From positions 1 to 64,000 of the forward strand of contig JAQTUW010000010.1 of NCBI GenBank assembly GCA_028707085.1: 64,000 nt of DNA, read 5' to 3'. The position numbers and the translations under genes are program-made. Under the pieces are notes generated by a model. That model had not been told where the DNA came from. It saw only the letters and a program-made list of their open reading frames with translations, and did not search any database. This document shows, piece by piece, positions 27,637 through 38,143 of this stretch; position 1 is the first letter of the stretch, and each line of letters opens with the position of its first letter. Origin of the DNA: Methylococcales bacterium (GTDB taxonomy: Bacteria > Pseudomonadota > Gammaproteobacteria > Methylococcales > Methylomonadaceae).

Positions 27637-27843
27637 TCGCAAGGCAATTTTGGGGGCGGAGGCCGGTTGTCTACAAACGGAATGGGCTTGCCACTAGCAT
27701 TGAAAATGAAATTTTGAGAAACTGCCCGGCATTTTTCCCCGAACATGGGGTTTTCTCGCCTGATTGATATTTATACTGCCCGGGCGCGCTGTCCGGCCGG
27801 TAGTTCTCAGGCGGAAAAAGTCCGTTTCATAATCGAGAGAACA

Positions 27844-29664
27844 GTGTTTCTTAAATTTACGTCTTTTGCGCTAGTCGGGGTTTTGGGTACGGCGGCGCAC
27901 TATCAGGTTCTCTATTTGCTGGTCGAGTCGCAAGGCTTCGATCCGGTCATGGCTTCAGGGTATGGCGCGATAGCCGGATTACTGGTCAATTATGTGCTGA
28001 ATTTCAAATTGACCTTTAATTCCACCCAGTCTCATACCCGGGCTTTTCCCAAGTTTGCGCTGATAGCCTCCTTTGGCATGGGCTTTAATCTGGCGTTGAT
28101 GGCCGTTCTGACGCAACGATTTTATTATCTGTATGCGCAGGTTCTGACGACGCTACTGGTTCTAATCTGGAATTTTTTCGCCAACACCTTTTGGACTTTT
28201 AAAATGGATAAAACCGCTAATCCATCCACTGTCAGGCTCGCCAATGTTTTAAAAATCCTGTTTTCAGGGTGGGGACTGATTGCGGCTATCGTATTGATTC
28301 GGCTGCTGACGCTCGGGTGGTATCCGTTATACGATCCATCTGAAGCCAGATATGCGGAAATGGCGCGTAAAATGCTTGAAAGCGGCAACTGGGTGACGCC
28401 CATGATCGATTACGGTGTGCCGTTCTGGGGAAAGCCGCCGTTGACGATCTGGTTAAGCGCCATCAGCATGGGCCTGGGCGGCATCAATGAATTTGCAGTG
28501 CGCCTGCCCTCATTCCTGCTGGGGGCGGGTATAGGCTGGGCGGTTTATTATCTGGCTAAAATCCAGCGCGGCGGCGATTATGCCGTTTCCAGCGTTTTGG
28601 CGCTTGGTAGTAGTGTGTTGTTTTTTGTGATGTCCGGTTCCGTGGCGATGGATCAGGCCATGAGTTTCGGAGTCACGCTGGCGCTGGTGTCGTTCTGGCT
28701 GGCGTTGCGCGGGGAAAACAGGTACTGGGGGTACGTTTTCTTCATCGGGCTCAGTGTCGGTTTAATGGCGAAAGGGCCGATCACTCTGGTGTTGTCGGGA
28801 ACCTGTATCGGTTTGTGGACATTGATCACCGGCCGCTGGCTGGATATCTGGAAGTCCATACCCTGGTTTTCCGGCTGTTTGCTGATGCTGTGCGTCTGCC
28901 TGCCCTGGTATCTGATTGCGGAACAGAGCACGCCGGGATTTCTGGAATATTTCTTTATCGGCGAGCATTGGAAGCGTTTTACCGAAAGCGGCTGGAAAGG
29001 CGATCTGTACGGGGTGGGCAGGGCGCACCCGCGCGGTATGATCTGGGTTTACTGGCTGCTGGGCGGTTTTCCCTGGGTTTTTGTGATACTCAAACGCTTT
29101 TCCGTCGCTGCAATACGTAAACAGGCGGGAACGCTGGTGCGTTCGGATGATGACTGGCGGTTGTACTGTCTGTTGTGGATGCTGGCCCCGCTACTGTTTT
29201 TTACCTTTTCCGCAAACGTGATCTGGACGTATGTGCTGCCCGGTTTGCCTGGGCTTGCCTTGCTGGTGGCGGATCAGTTGCAACTAAAGACCGTCCAGCG
29301 GGCTGTTTTAACCCTGTGCGTACCACTGGGGTTTTTAGCGGTGGTGATAGCCTATTATTTGCCTGGTGCAGATTTCTTCAGATCGCAAAAACGGCTGGTG
29401 GAGGCCTATCAGCAACAGGCGGCGGCCGATGAGCATTTGGTCTATTTAAACGAAAAAACCTATTCCATCCAGTTTTATCTGCAAGGCATAGCCATTGAGG
29501 TTCAGGACAGCGCTGATCTGAATAAGATGATTGCCGGCGGCGGACATGACTTTTATGTGGTGCGCAAACCGGTGTTCGAGAGTCTGTCCGCCGCAGCAAA
29601 AGCCCGGCTCACGCCGGTCAGCCATTATGGTGAATTTACCTTGTTTCATGGGGTTGCCGGGTAG
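27844..29664 (+). CDS. GtrA flippase domain fused to ArnT-like lipid glycosyltransferase
   Basis: A 606-residue membrane protein with two families in one chain. Residues 1-120 are a GtrA-type four-helix domain (FTSFALVGVLGTAAHYQVLY..., FALIASFGMGFNLALM), associated with flipping polyprenyl-phosphate sugars. Residues 135-606 are a PMT/ArnT-type glycosyltransferase with the periplasmic DPSEARYAE motif (D164, E167) and further membrane helices. ArnT enzymes move an aminosugar from undecaprenyl phosphate to lipid A. The GTG at 27844 is preferred because GAGAG precedes it and the GtrA homology starts there; an ATG at 27745 would add 33 unconserved residues. It is followed within 2 bases by the deacetylase gene. 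Confidence 0.85.
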   Translation: MFLKFTSFALVGVLGTAAHYQVLYLLVESQGFDPVMASGYGAIAGLLVNYVLNFKLTFNSTQSHTRAFPKFALIASFGMGFNLALMAVLTQRFYYLYAQVLTTLLVLIWNFFANTFWTFKMDKTANPSTVRLANVLKILFSGWGLIAAIVLIRLLTLGWYPLYDPSEARYAEMARKMLESGNWVTPMIDYGVPFWGKPPLTIWLSAISMGLGGINEFAVRLPSFLLGAGIGWAVYYLAKIQRGGDYAVSSVLALGSSVLFFVMSGSVAMDQAMSFGVTLALVSFWLALRGENRYWGYVFFIGLSVGLMAKGPITLVLSGTCIGLWTLITGRWLDIWKSIPWFSGCLLMLCVCLPWYLIAEQSTPGFLEYFFIGEHWKRFTESGWKGDLYGVGRAHPRGMIWVYWLLGGFPWVFVILKRFSVAAIRKQAGTLVRSDDDWRLYCLLWMLAPLLFFTFSANVIWTYVLPGLPGLALLVADQLQLKTVQRAVLTLCVPLGFLAVVIAYYLPGADFFRSQKRLVEAYQQQAAADEHLVYLNEKTYSIQFYLQGIAIEVQDSADLNKMIAGGGHDFYVVRKPVFESLSAAAKARLTPVSHYGEFTLFHGVAG

Positions 29665-29666
29665 TC

Positions 29667-30509
29667 ATGGCGGGTTTTGACGGTAAAACCATCGATTTAA
29701 TCGTCAATGCCGACGATTACGGTTATTTTCCCTGCGTCAGCAAAGGCATACTGGATCTGGCAAAAGCCGGCAAGCTGACCGCTACCGGCGTTCTGGCGAA
29801 TAGCCCGCATTTGAATGTGCAGATGGCGTGGCTGGACGATGTTGCCGCTCTGGATGTCGGCGTACATCTTAATTTGAGCTTTAAACAGCCTTTGACGGCG
29901 GTTATGGCGGAGAAGCTGCGTGCCTGGGGCGGCGAATTTCCGGGTGTCGGGCGGATGACGCGGCTGATTTTGACGCGACGGATCACCCTGGAAGACGTCC
30001 GCAACGAATGGCGGGCGCAAATCGCCGCCTGCCAGCAGGGTCGCGACTTGCAGTTTCTGAACTCCCATGAACATATTCACATGCTGCCGGTGCTGTTTCC
30101 GTTGGCGATGGAGCTGGCCGACGAGTTCCGGATTCCGCATGTCAGGCTGACGCGAGCGGAATGGCTGTGGCCGATGGGGATTTCCGGCTGGATGCGCAAT
30201 ACCCTGATGCAGGCCATGCAGACCGTCAATCAAGCGCACTATGGCGCGCCGGTGTTGCTGGGGCTGAGCCGGAGCGGCAGGCTGGATGAGGCTTATCTCG
30301 GCAAACTGTTCTCCAGGCTCAAACCTGGAAACAGGTATGAATTAATGTGCCATCCGGGATTTTTCGACCCCGGGCAAATTTCGCAACCCGGACTGATAGC
30401 CTATCATGACTGGGAAGGCGAATTGGCACTTTTACAGAGTCCGGCTGTCGAGGCTTTATACGACAGATTCGGCATTCGTTTGGCGCATTATCGGAATCGG
30501 ACAGGTTAA
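29667..30509 (+). CDS. YdjC/ChbG-HpnK-family carbohydrate deacetylase
   Basis: A 280-residue metal-dependent deacetylase of the YdjC family. The metal and catalytic residues are visible: Asp16-Asp17 in VNADDYGY and His134, His136 and His138 in SHEHIHMLP. Family members remove N-acetyl groups from chitooligosaccharides (ChbG), hopanoid glucosamine (HpnK), or undecaprenyl-phosphate N-acetylgalactosamine (NaxD of Francisella). Here it is packed between an ArnT-like transferase and a polyprenyl-phosphate glycosyltransferase, which best matches the NaxD role. It lies 2 bases after the transferase and 4 before the glycosyltransferase. The exact sugar is inference. Confidence 0.85.
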   Translation: MAGFDGKTIDLIVNADDYGYFPCVSKGILDLAKAGKLTATGVLANSPHLNVQMAWLDDVAALDVGVHLNLSFKQPLTAVMAEKLRAWGGEFPGVGRMTRLILTRRITLEDVRNEWRAQIAACQQGRDLQFLNSHEHIHMLPVLFPLAMELADEFRIPHVRLTRAEWLWPMGISGWMRNTLMQAMQTVNQAHYGAPVLLGLSRSGRLDEAYLGKLFSRLKPGNRYELMCHPGFFDPGQISQPGLIAYHDWEGELALLQSPAVEALYDRFGIRLAHYRNRTG

Positions 30510-30513
30510 GTTT

Positions 30514-31482
30514 ATGAGCGTAGAAACAAATTCAGCTGGTTTGGTGAGCGTGGTGGTGCCTGCCTACAATGAGGCCAGGGGCATCAACACCGCAATCAGG
30601 CAGATGGCCGGCATTCTGGAGGGCTGCCAGTCAAACTGGGAAATTATCGTAGTCGACGACGGCAGTCGCGACGCCACCTACCGGAATATTTGCGAACTGT
30701 CCGAACAGGAGCCCCGAGTCAAGGCTGTCGCCCTGAGCCGGAATTTTGGCAAGGAAGGCGCTTTACTGGCCGGACTGGAGTATGCCGCCGGCGACGCCGT
30801 CATCACCCTGGACGCCGACCTGCAGCATCCGCCAGGACTGATTCCGGACATGCTCGCGAAATGGCGGCAGGGCGCGCAGATCGTTCATGCCGTCAAGCGT
30901 AACCGTAACCGGGACTCGATGGCGAAAAAAGCCACCGCTTTTTGCATTAATAAAATCATCTCCGGACTGGGCGGCATCAATATCAACAATTCCTCGGATT
31001 TTAAATTGCTGGACAGGGAGATTGTGGACATCATTGTCTATCAGTTGCCGGAACGGCAGCGTTTTTTTCGTGGTCTGACCAGTTGGCTGGGTTTTACCGA
31101 GGATTACATTTATTTCGATGTCGATGATCGGCTGGAAGGCGAGAGCAAATGGTCGGTGTGGTCATTACTGGAGTTGTCGATAACCGCACTGACTTCGTTT
31201 ACCTCTCTGCCGCTACGGATAGTGACTTTTTTAGGTATCGCAACCTTGCTGCTGGGGGCGGGAGTCGCCACCGACGCTGTTTTGTCGTATATGAAAGGCC
31301 AGGCGGTTTCCGGTTTTGCGACGACCATTATCACCTTGCTGCTGATAGGCAGTTTTATTATGATCAGTCTGGGAATCATCGGCGAATACATCGCCAAGAT
31401 TTACGAAGAAGTAAAGGCCAGACCTCTGTACCTGGTCAAAGCCAGTAATGGTTTTGCAAAAGCGCCGACAAGTAGACAATGA
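30514..31482 (+). CDS. Polyprenyl-phosphate glycosyltransferase (GT2, ArnC/GtrB/FlmF type)
   Basis: A 322-residue family 2 glycosyltransferase of the DPM1-like group, which loads a sugar onto undecaprenyl phosphate on the cytoplasmic face. The GT-A domain has VVVPAYNE, VVDDGSRDAT and the metal-binding D100-A-D102 (LDADLQHPP). GESKWS lies near residue 210, before two C-terminal membrane helices (about 235-255 and 265-290). The ATG at 30514 (MSVETNSAG) follows AGGTTAAG; a longer frame from 30406 overlaps the deacetylase gene and is rejected. It supplies the lipid-linked sugar that the deacetylase and the GtrA-ArnT protein would process. Confidence 0.92.
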   Translation: MSVETNSAGLVSVVVPAYNEARGINTAIRQMAGILEGCQSNWEIIVVDDGSRDATYRNICELSEQEPRVKAVALSRNFGKEGALLAGLEYAAGDAVITLDADLQHPPGLIPDMLAKWRQGAQIVHAVKRNRNRDSMAKKATAFCINKIISGLGGININNSSDFKLLDREIVDIIVYQLPERQRFFRGLTSWLGFTEDYIYFDVDDRLEGESKWSVWSLLELSITALTSFTSLPLRIVTFLGIATLLLGAGVATDAVLSYMKGQAVSGFATTIITLLLIGSFIMISLGIIGEYIAKIYEEVKARPLYLVKASNGFAKAPTSRQ

Positions 31483-31581
31483 GGCTGTCGGTTGTTCAGC
31501 GCGATAAGCGGGCTAAAAATTGCAATTAGAACTGGCGGCTATTGTAAAATGAGCACCATAGACAAGTTTTGAGGTGATATT

Positions 31582-31905
31582 TTGATTGGGTGGCTGCTTC
31601 TGTTTCTTGCGGGTTGTGCTGAAATTGTTTTTGCATTGAGTCTTAAATATAACGAAGGCTTCAGCAAGCTATGGCCAAGTGTGGTGACGGGCGTGTCCGG
31701 CGCCGCCAGTTTTTATTTGCTGATGCTGGCCATCAGAAGCCTGCCTTTGGGGACAGCCTATGCGGTATGGACCGGGATGGGCGCTGTCGGTGTGGCGATA
31801 ATCGGCATTTTTTTGTTTAAGGAATCGGCTGACTGGGCAAGACTGTCGTCCATTTTGCTGATTATCATTGGTATTGTCGGCCTCAAGCTGACGCATGTCG
31901 AATAA
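31582..31905 (+). CDS. SMR-family exporter, SugE/Gdx type
   Basis: A 107-residue small multidrug resistance protein with four membrane helices. The central Glu14 (AGCAEIVFAL) is the proton/substrate site. The segment GTAYAVWTGMGAVG and the SLPLGTAYAV lead-in are those of SugE, the guanidinium exporters (Gdx), rather than EmrE. The start is a TTG with GAGGTGA a few bases upstream; no ATG fits. The stop TAA overlaps the next start by one base, so it is cotranscribed with the sulfur-relay genes. I looked for guanidine riboswitch features in the 100 bases upstream and saw none. Confidence 0.88.
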   Translation: MIGWLLLFLAGCAEIVFALSLKYNEGFSKLWPSVVTGVSGAASFYLLMLAIRSLPLGTAYAVWTGMGAVGVAIIGIFLFKESADWARLSSILLIIIGIVGLKLTHVE

Positions 31906-32198
31906 TGCTGCATCTGATTTCCCTGCCTGTACTGCAGCCGGAAATTATTGAGCGCATCGCCGCTGGCGATGACGTGCTGCTGCAACACAATCTGGTTTGG
32001 CTGGCAAAGCAGGGCCATAGCGACAACGCCAGATTGCTGGAACTGTTGCGCCGGCCCTGCGGAGTTTATGTCATGCAGGACATGCTGACTGCCTGCGGCA
32101 TGGCACCGGACGGGATTCTGCCCGGCGTCAGTATCATAGATTATTCCGGATTGGTGGAATTGACGGTCAAAAATCCGGTGATTCATACATGGTGCTGA
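31905..32198 (+). CDS. DsrH/TusB-family sulfur relay protein
   Basis: A 97-residue protein of the DsrH/TusB family, whose members form the DsrEFH/TusBCD hexamer that hands persulfide sulfur to DsrC/TusE. Family marks are the MLHLIS opening, the GDDVLLQHNLVW strand, and the end ..[19 protein letters not shown]. The Cys near residue 52 (RRPCGVY) could be the sulfur-binding residue. Partner genes dsrE/tusD and dsrF/tusC are not next to it, which is unusual. The start ATG overlaps the SMR gene stop by one base, and the gene overlaps the following dsrC-like gene by 10 bases. Confidence 0.8.
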   Translation: MLHLISLPVLQPEIIERIAAGDDVLLQHNLVWLAKQGHSDNARLLELLRRPCGVYVMQDMLTACGMAPDGILPGVSIIDYSGLVELTVKNPVIHTWC

Positions 32199-32521
32199 CG
32201 GCTGGCGGCGCCCTGCCTGAAACCACTGCCGATGGATTTTTGCGCGACACCGGTTTGTGGAGCCCTGCCGTTGCGGTGGAGCTGGCGAGCAGGGAAGGTC
32301 TGGAGCTAAGCGAAGCGCACTGGGAAATACTGTTGTTTATCCGCGAGTATTACCGGCAGTACAGACATTTGCCGAATGCCCGCATGTTTGTGTCCGCCAT
32401 TCGTAAACAGTTGGGAGAGACCAGGGGTAACAGCCGTTATCTGCAAAAACTGTTTCCGCAAGGCCCGTTAAAATACGCCTGTAAAATTGCCGGCTTACCC
32501 AAGCCGCCTACCTGTTTGTAA
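32189..32521 (+). CDS. DsrC/TusE-family sulfur carrier with both C-terminal cysteines
   Basis: A 110-residue sulfur carrier of the DsrC/TusE family. The core ([19 protein letters not shown]...[18 protein letters not shown]) is standard. The C-terminal arm reads [13 protein letters not shown], with Cys98 and Cys109 ten residues apart. TusE proteins that serve only tRNA thiolation keep just the last Cys, while DsrC proteins that form the trisulfide or intramolecular disulfide have both. So this one has DsrC chemistry on paper, although no dsrAB or tus gene other than tusB is present in the window. It is followed 20 bases later by rimO. Confidence 0.87.
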   Translation: MVLTAGGALPETTADGFLRDTGLWSPAVAVELASREGLELSEAHWEILLFIREYYRQYRHLPNARMFVSAIRKQLGETRGNSRYLQKLFPQGPLKYACKIAGLPKPPTCL

Positions 32522-32541
32522 ATCGTTTTCGAGAAAATTGC

Positions 32542-33852
32542 ATGAGTAATCCCCGTGTTGGCTTTATCAGCCTGGGCTGTCCCAAGGCGCTGGTCGATAG
32601 TGAACAGATTCTGACCCGTTTACGTGCCGAGGGCTATCATATTTCGCCTAATTACAAGGATTCGGATCTGGTGATTGTCAACACCTGCGGTTTCATCGAT
32701 GCTGCGGTAGAAGAATCGCTGGACAGTATCGGCGAAGCGCTGACAGAAAACGGCAAGGTCATCGTCACCGGCTGTCTGGGCGCCAGGCAGGACGAAATTC
32801 TGGCCAGGCATCCGGCGGTGCTGAAAATTACCGGCGCCCATGCGACCGATGAGGTGGTGTCCGCGGTACATGAATACTTGCCGCCGACGCATAATCCTTT
32901 TCTCGATTTACTGCCGCCGCAAGGCGTCAAACTGACGCCACAGCATTATGCCTATCTTAAAATATCGGAAGGCTGCAATCATCGCTGTACATTTTGCATT
33001 ATTCCATCCATGCGCGGCGATCTGGTCAGCCGTCCGGTGGACGATGTGCTCCGGGAAGCGGAAACGCTGGCCCGGGCCGGCGTTAGGGAGTTGCTGGTGG
33101 TTTCACAGGACACCAGCGCCTACGGGCTGGATTTGAACTATCAGACGGCAAGCTGGCAGGGGCGGGAAATACAGACCCGCTTTTACGATCTGGCTCGGGC
33201 GTTGGGCGATCTGGGCATCTGGGTGCGAATGCATTATGTTTACCCTTATCCGCATGTCGATGCGGTGCTACCGTTAATGGCCGAAGGCAAGATTCTGCCT
33301 TACCTGGATATACCGTTTCAGCACGCCAACAGCCGGATTCTGAAGGCCATGAAACGCCCGGCCGCCACGGAAGACAATCTGCAGCGCATTCATGCCTGGC
33401 GGAAAATCTGCCCGGATCTGACCATCCGCAGTACCTTTATAGTCGGCTTTCCCGGCGAGACCGAGCAGGAGTTTGAAGAACTGCTGCAATTTTTAACCGC
33501 AGCGCAAATGGACAGGGTCGGCTGTTTTGCCTATTCGCCCGTCAAAGGCGCGCAGGCCAATGCTTTACCGGATCCCGTGCCGGAAGAAGTCAAACAGGAA
33601 AGGCTGGCGCGTTTCATGACCCATCAGGCGGCAATCAGTGCCGTGCGTTTGCAACGCCGGGTAGGCGGTATCGAAACCGTACTGGTTGATGAGGTTGTGG
33701 AGGAAGGCGCGGTGGCCCGCAGCAAAAGCGATGCGCCGGAAATTGACGGGCAGGTGTTTATAGATGGAGCCAGGCATTTGCAGGTCGGGGATTTCGTCAG
33801 AGTGGAAATTGAAGAGGCGGACGAATACGATTTGTGGGGACGGCTGGTTTAA
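32542..33852 (+). CDS. rimO: Ribosomal protein S12 methylthiotransferase
   Basis: A 436-residue radical SAM methylthiotransferase that modifies an Asp of ribosomal protein S12. The N-terminal UPF0004 domain has cysteines in [18 protein letters not shown] and TGCLGARQ for the auxiliary cluster. The radical SAM CxxxCxxC is in [11 protein letters not shown] near residue 147. The C-terminal TRAM-like domain ends near DLWGRLV. Sequence marks ([15 protein letters not shown]) fit RimO rather than MiaB. It lies 20 bases behind the dsrC-like gene, so sulfur-relay and sulfur-insertion genes are in one unit. Confidence 0.96.
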   Translation: MSNPRVGFISLGCPKALVDSEQILTRLRAEGYHISPNYKDSDLVIVNTCGFIDAAVEESLDSIGEALTENGKVIVTGCLGARQDEILARHPAVLKITGAHATDEVVSAVHEYLPPTHNPFLDLLPPQGVKLTPQHYAYLKISEGCNHRCTFCIIPSMRGDLVSRPVDDVLREAETLARAGVRELLVVSQDTSAYGLDLNYQTASWQGREIQTRFYDLARALGDLGIWVRMHYVYPYPHVDAVLPLMAEGKILPYLDIPFQHANSRILKAMKRPAATEDNLQRIHAWRKICPDLTIRSTFIVGFPGETEQEFEELLQFLTAAQMDRVGCFAYSPVKGAQANALPDPVPEEVKQERLARFMTHQAAISAVRLQRRVGGIETVLVDEVVEEGAVARSKSDAPEIDGQVFIDGARHLQVGDFVRVEIEEADEYDLWGRLV

Positions 33853-33885
33853 CGGGTCAATTTTCAATGTCAGGAGTTTAAAGCA

Positions 33886-34224
33886 ATGACCGATTGTTTG
33901 TTTTGTAAAATGGTCTCCGGCGAGATCAAGCCGGATGTGGTTTTTGAAGACGACAGGCTGCTGGCTTTTCGCGATATTCACCCGCAAGCGCCATTGCATG
34001 TGCTGATTGTGCCCAAGCTGCATATCGCCAATCTGAATGAGCTTGACGATGCCGATCTGGGCGGGCGTTTGTTGCAAACCGCAGCCGGACTTGCCGAACA
34101 GTTTGGTTACGCGGAAAGCGGCTACCGCACGGTTTTTAACTGTAATAACGATGGCGGGCAAACCGTACACCACCTGCACCTGCATCTGCTGGCCGGCAGG
34201 CGGATGGTCTGGCCGCCGGGCTGA
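33886..34224 (+). CDS. HIT-family nucleotide hydrolase (HinT type)
   Basis: A 112-residue histidine triad protein, probably a purine nucleoside phosphoramidase of the HinT group. The N-terminal CLFCKMVSGEI carries the two usual zinc-binding cysteines. The catalytic triad motif is HHLHLHLL close to the C-terminus. The conserved HPQAPLHVL strand is also present. The length is normal. It lies 34 bases after rimO in the same direction and is convergent with thiC, so it is probably the last gene of that unit. Confidence 0.93.
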   Translation: MTDCLFCKMVSGEIKPDVVFEDDRLLAFRDIHPQAPLHVLIVPKLHIANLNELDDADLGGRLLQTAAGLAEQFGYAESGYRTVFNCNNDGGQTVHHLHLHLLAGRRMVWPPG

Positions 34225-34257
34225 TACATGTAAACGGCGGCCGTTGAGCCTAAAAAA

Positions 34258-36260
<2,003 letters not shown>

Positions 36261-36277
36261 TTTTAGTGGTCGCTTAG

Positions 36278-36304
36278 AGTATATGAAAATCCATGGAATT
36301 GCAA
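36278..36304 (-). promoter_or_regulatory. Candidate promoter of thiC
   Basis: On the minus strand TATACT (36283-36278) lies 18 bases upstream of the riboswitch, at the right distance to serve as a -10 element. A TTGCAA 15 bases further upstream is a possible but poor -35 element. Confidence 0.4.
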
Positions 36305-36460
36305 GTTGAAAAAATGGGTGGTTCAGAAAAAATCCATTATAAAACAATGGTTTTTTGGTTTGTCGGCGATTGCCTTGCCAACGCGGTTTAAGCCGGATAT
36401 CCGGAAGTTCCGACACCTGCTATGATTAGGCGGATCCTGACTGCAATGGAATAAAAGATT

Positions 36461-38143
36461 TTGGCAACGAACGACGAACGGCAATATAGCCGCCTGGCCT
36501 GCGGATTTGCAAGGTTTCTTGGCGAGCGGAGCATACTGGCGGGCGAGTCTAAAACCCGTTTTGAAGCGCTGATATTGGAGTTATCCGCTCAGCAGTCGGC
36601 CGGGCATAGCTGTCTGGCGCTGGCGAACGATGATCGGGCGCTGGTGTTGGCTTCCGGGCTGGCGTCAACGGATCGGCTTACCCCCTTGATCGTCGAGCAA
36701 AATCGTTTATATCTGCATCGCTACTGGCAATACGAGCAGCGTCTGGCCCGGCAGGTGTCCATGCTCTGCCGGCAGCATTTTGCGATCGAGCGTATCGATG
36801 CTGCGCTGGATCGCTATTTTCCGGCGGAAGACGCGGATGACGATAGGCAAAAGCTTGCCGCCAAATCGGCGTTGAGCCAGGGTTTGACCCTTATTTCCGG
36901 TGGCCCTGGCACGGGCAAGACCACCACGGTGGTCAGGATTCTGGCGTTGCTGCTGGAAACCGCCGGGCAGGGCCTGCATATGGCGTTGGCTGCGCCGACC
37001 GGAAAGGCGGCAATGCGCTTGCAGGAAGCCATCGCCAAAAACAAGGTGAACCTGCCCTGCCGGCAGGACATCAGGGAGCGGATACCCGAAAAGGTCGCGA
37101 CCATACATCGGCTGCTTGGCCCGAAGCCGCCTTCGCCTTATTTCAGGCACTGTGCAGGCAATCCATTGCCTTATGATGTGCTGGTGATTGATGAAAGCTC
37201 GATGGTGGATCTGGCGCTGATGAGCAAATTGCTAGAGGCTGTCAAGCCGGGCGCCCGGCTGATTCTGCTGGGCGACAAGGATCAGTTGGCGTCTGTCGAA
37301 TCCGGCGCAGTGCTGGCGGATTTGACGCAAAGTTTGCCAGGGCAAACCGTGGAGTTGCAGAAATCCTATCGTTTTCAGGGCGGAATCAAGGCGTTGGCCG
37401 AGCATGTCAATCGGCAGCAGGCGGATTTGGCTTGGCAGTTGCTGGAAAACTCGGCCGACGGCGTTTCCCTGTTAAAAACCGATCCTGTGGCCTATATTGC
37501 CGAACAATACCTCGAATATTTGCAATTGATGGCGGATGGAGCGGATTTTCCTGGCATCTTTGCGGCGTTTGATCGTTTTCGGGTGTTATGCGCCAATCAG
37601 CGCGGGCATCATTCGGTATCCGACATCAATGCGCGCGTGGAGCAGGCGCTGTCCGACCGCGGGAAAATAAACCTGACGGCGCAGTGGTACGCAGGCAGGC
37701 CGGTGATGGTCAGCGCCAACGATCCGGCATTGCAGCTCTATAATGGCGATATTGGCGTCTGTCTGGCCGACCCGGAAAGTGACAGCCAGTTGCGGGTGTT
37801 TTTTTTGCGTGGCGACGGCAGTGTCAAAAAGCTGCTGCCCGCCCGCCTGTCAAACTGCGAAACCGTGTTTGCCATGACCGTACACAAGAGTCAGGGATCG
37901 GAATATGACAAGGTGCTGGTGATGCTGCCGACGAAAATGAATCCGGTGCTCGGCAAGGAGCTGCTTTATACCGCGGTCACCCGTGCAAAGACCCAGGTCG
38001 GCATCGTGGCCGACCGGGCTGTGTTCATGGCAAGTGTTGGTCGGAAAGTGCAAAGACATAGCGGCCTGGCTGAAAAATTACTGCAAATGTCTGGCGAGTC
38101 GTCCGGCCAGATGCTTGAAGGCGACTGTGTTTTGAAAAGCTAA
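36461..38143 (+). CDS. recD: Exodeoxyribonuclease V alpha subunit, isolated
   Basis: A 560-residue RecD superfamily 1B helicase, the 5'-3' motor of RecBCD. The Walker A motif SGGPGTGKTTT is near residues 145-155, Walker B is VIDESSMVD, motif III is LLGDKDQLASVESG, and the C-terminal VHKSQGSEYDKV and YTAVTRAK are present. An N-terminal domain of about 140 residues precedes them, as in RecD rather than RecD2. The start is a TTG at 36461, since the only upstream ATG in the leader is in another frame and stops at once. recB and recC, usually adjacent, are not here. The gene ends overlapping ispB by a few bases, tail to tail. Confidence 0.9.
   Translation: MATNDERQYSRLACGFARFLGERSILAGESKTRFEALILELSAQQSAGHSCLALANDDRALVLASGLASTDRLTPLIVEQNRLYLHRYWQYEQRLARQVSMLCRQHFAIERIDAALDRYFPAEDADDDRQKLAAKSALSQGLTLISGGPGTGKTTTVVRILALLLETAGQGLHMALAAPTGKAAMRLQEAIAKNKVNLPCRQDIRERIPEKVATIHRLLGPKPPSPYFRHCAGNPLPYDVLVIDESSMVDLALMSKLLEAVKPGARLILLGDKDQLASVESGAVLADLTQSLPGQTVELQKSYRFQGGIKALAEHVNRQQADLAWQLLENSADGVSLLKTDPVAYIAEQYLEYLQLMADGADFPGIFAAFDRFRVLCANQRGHHSVSDINARVEQALSDRGKINLTAQWYAGRPVMVSANDPALQLYNGDIGVCLADPESDSQLRVFFLRGDGSVKKLLPARLSNCETVFAMTVHKSQGSEYDKVLVMLPTKMNPVLGKELLYTAVTRAKTQVGIVADRAVFMASVGRKVQRHSGLAEKLLQMSGESSGQMLEGDCVLKS

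Noticed and set aside
31483-31581. Guanidine riboswitch upstream of the SMR gene
   Set aside because: No paired ACGR-loop hairpins or other ykkC-type conserved blocks were found in the short leader.
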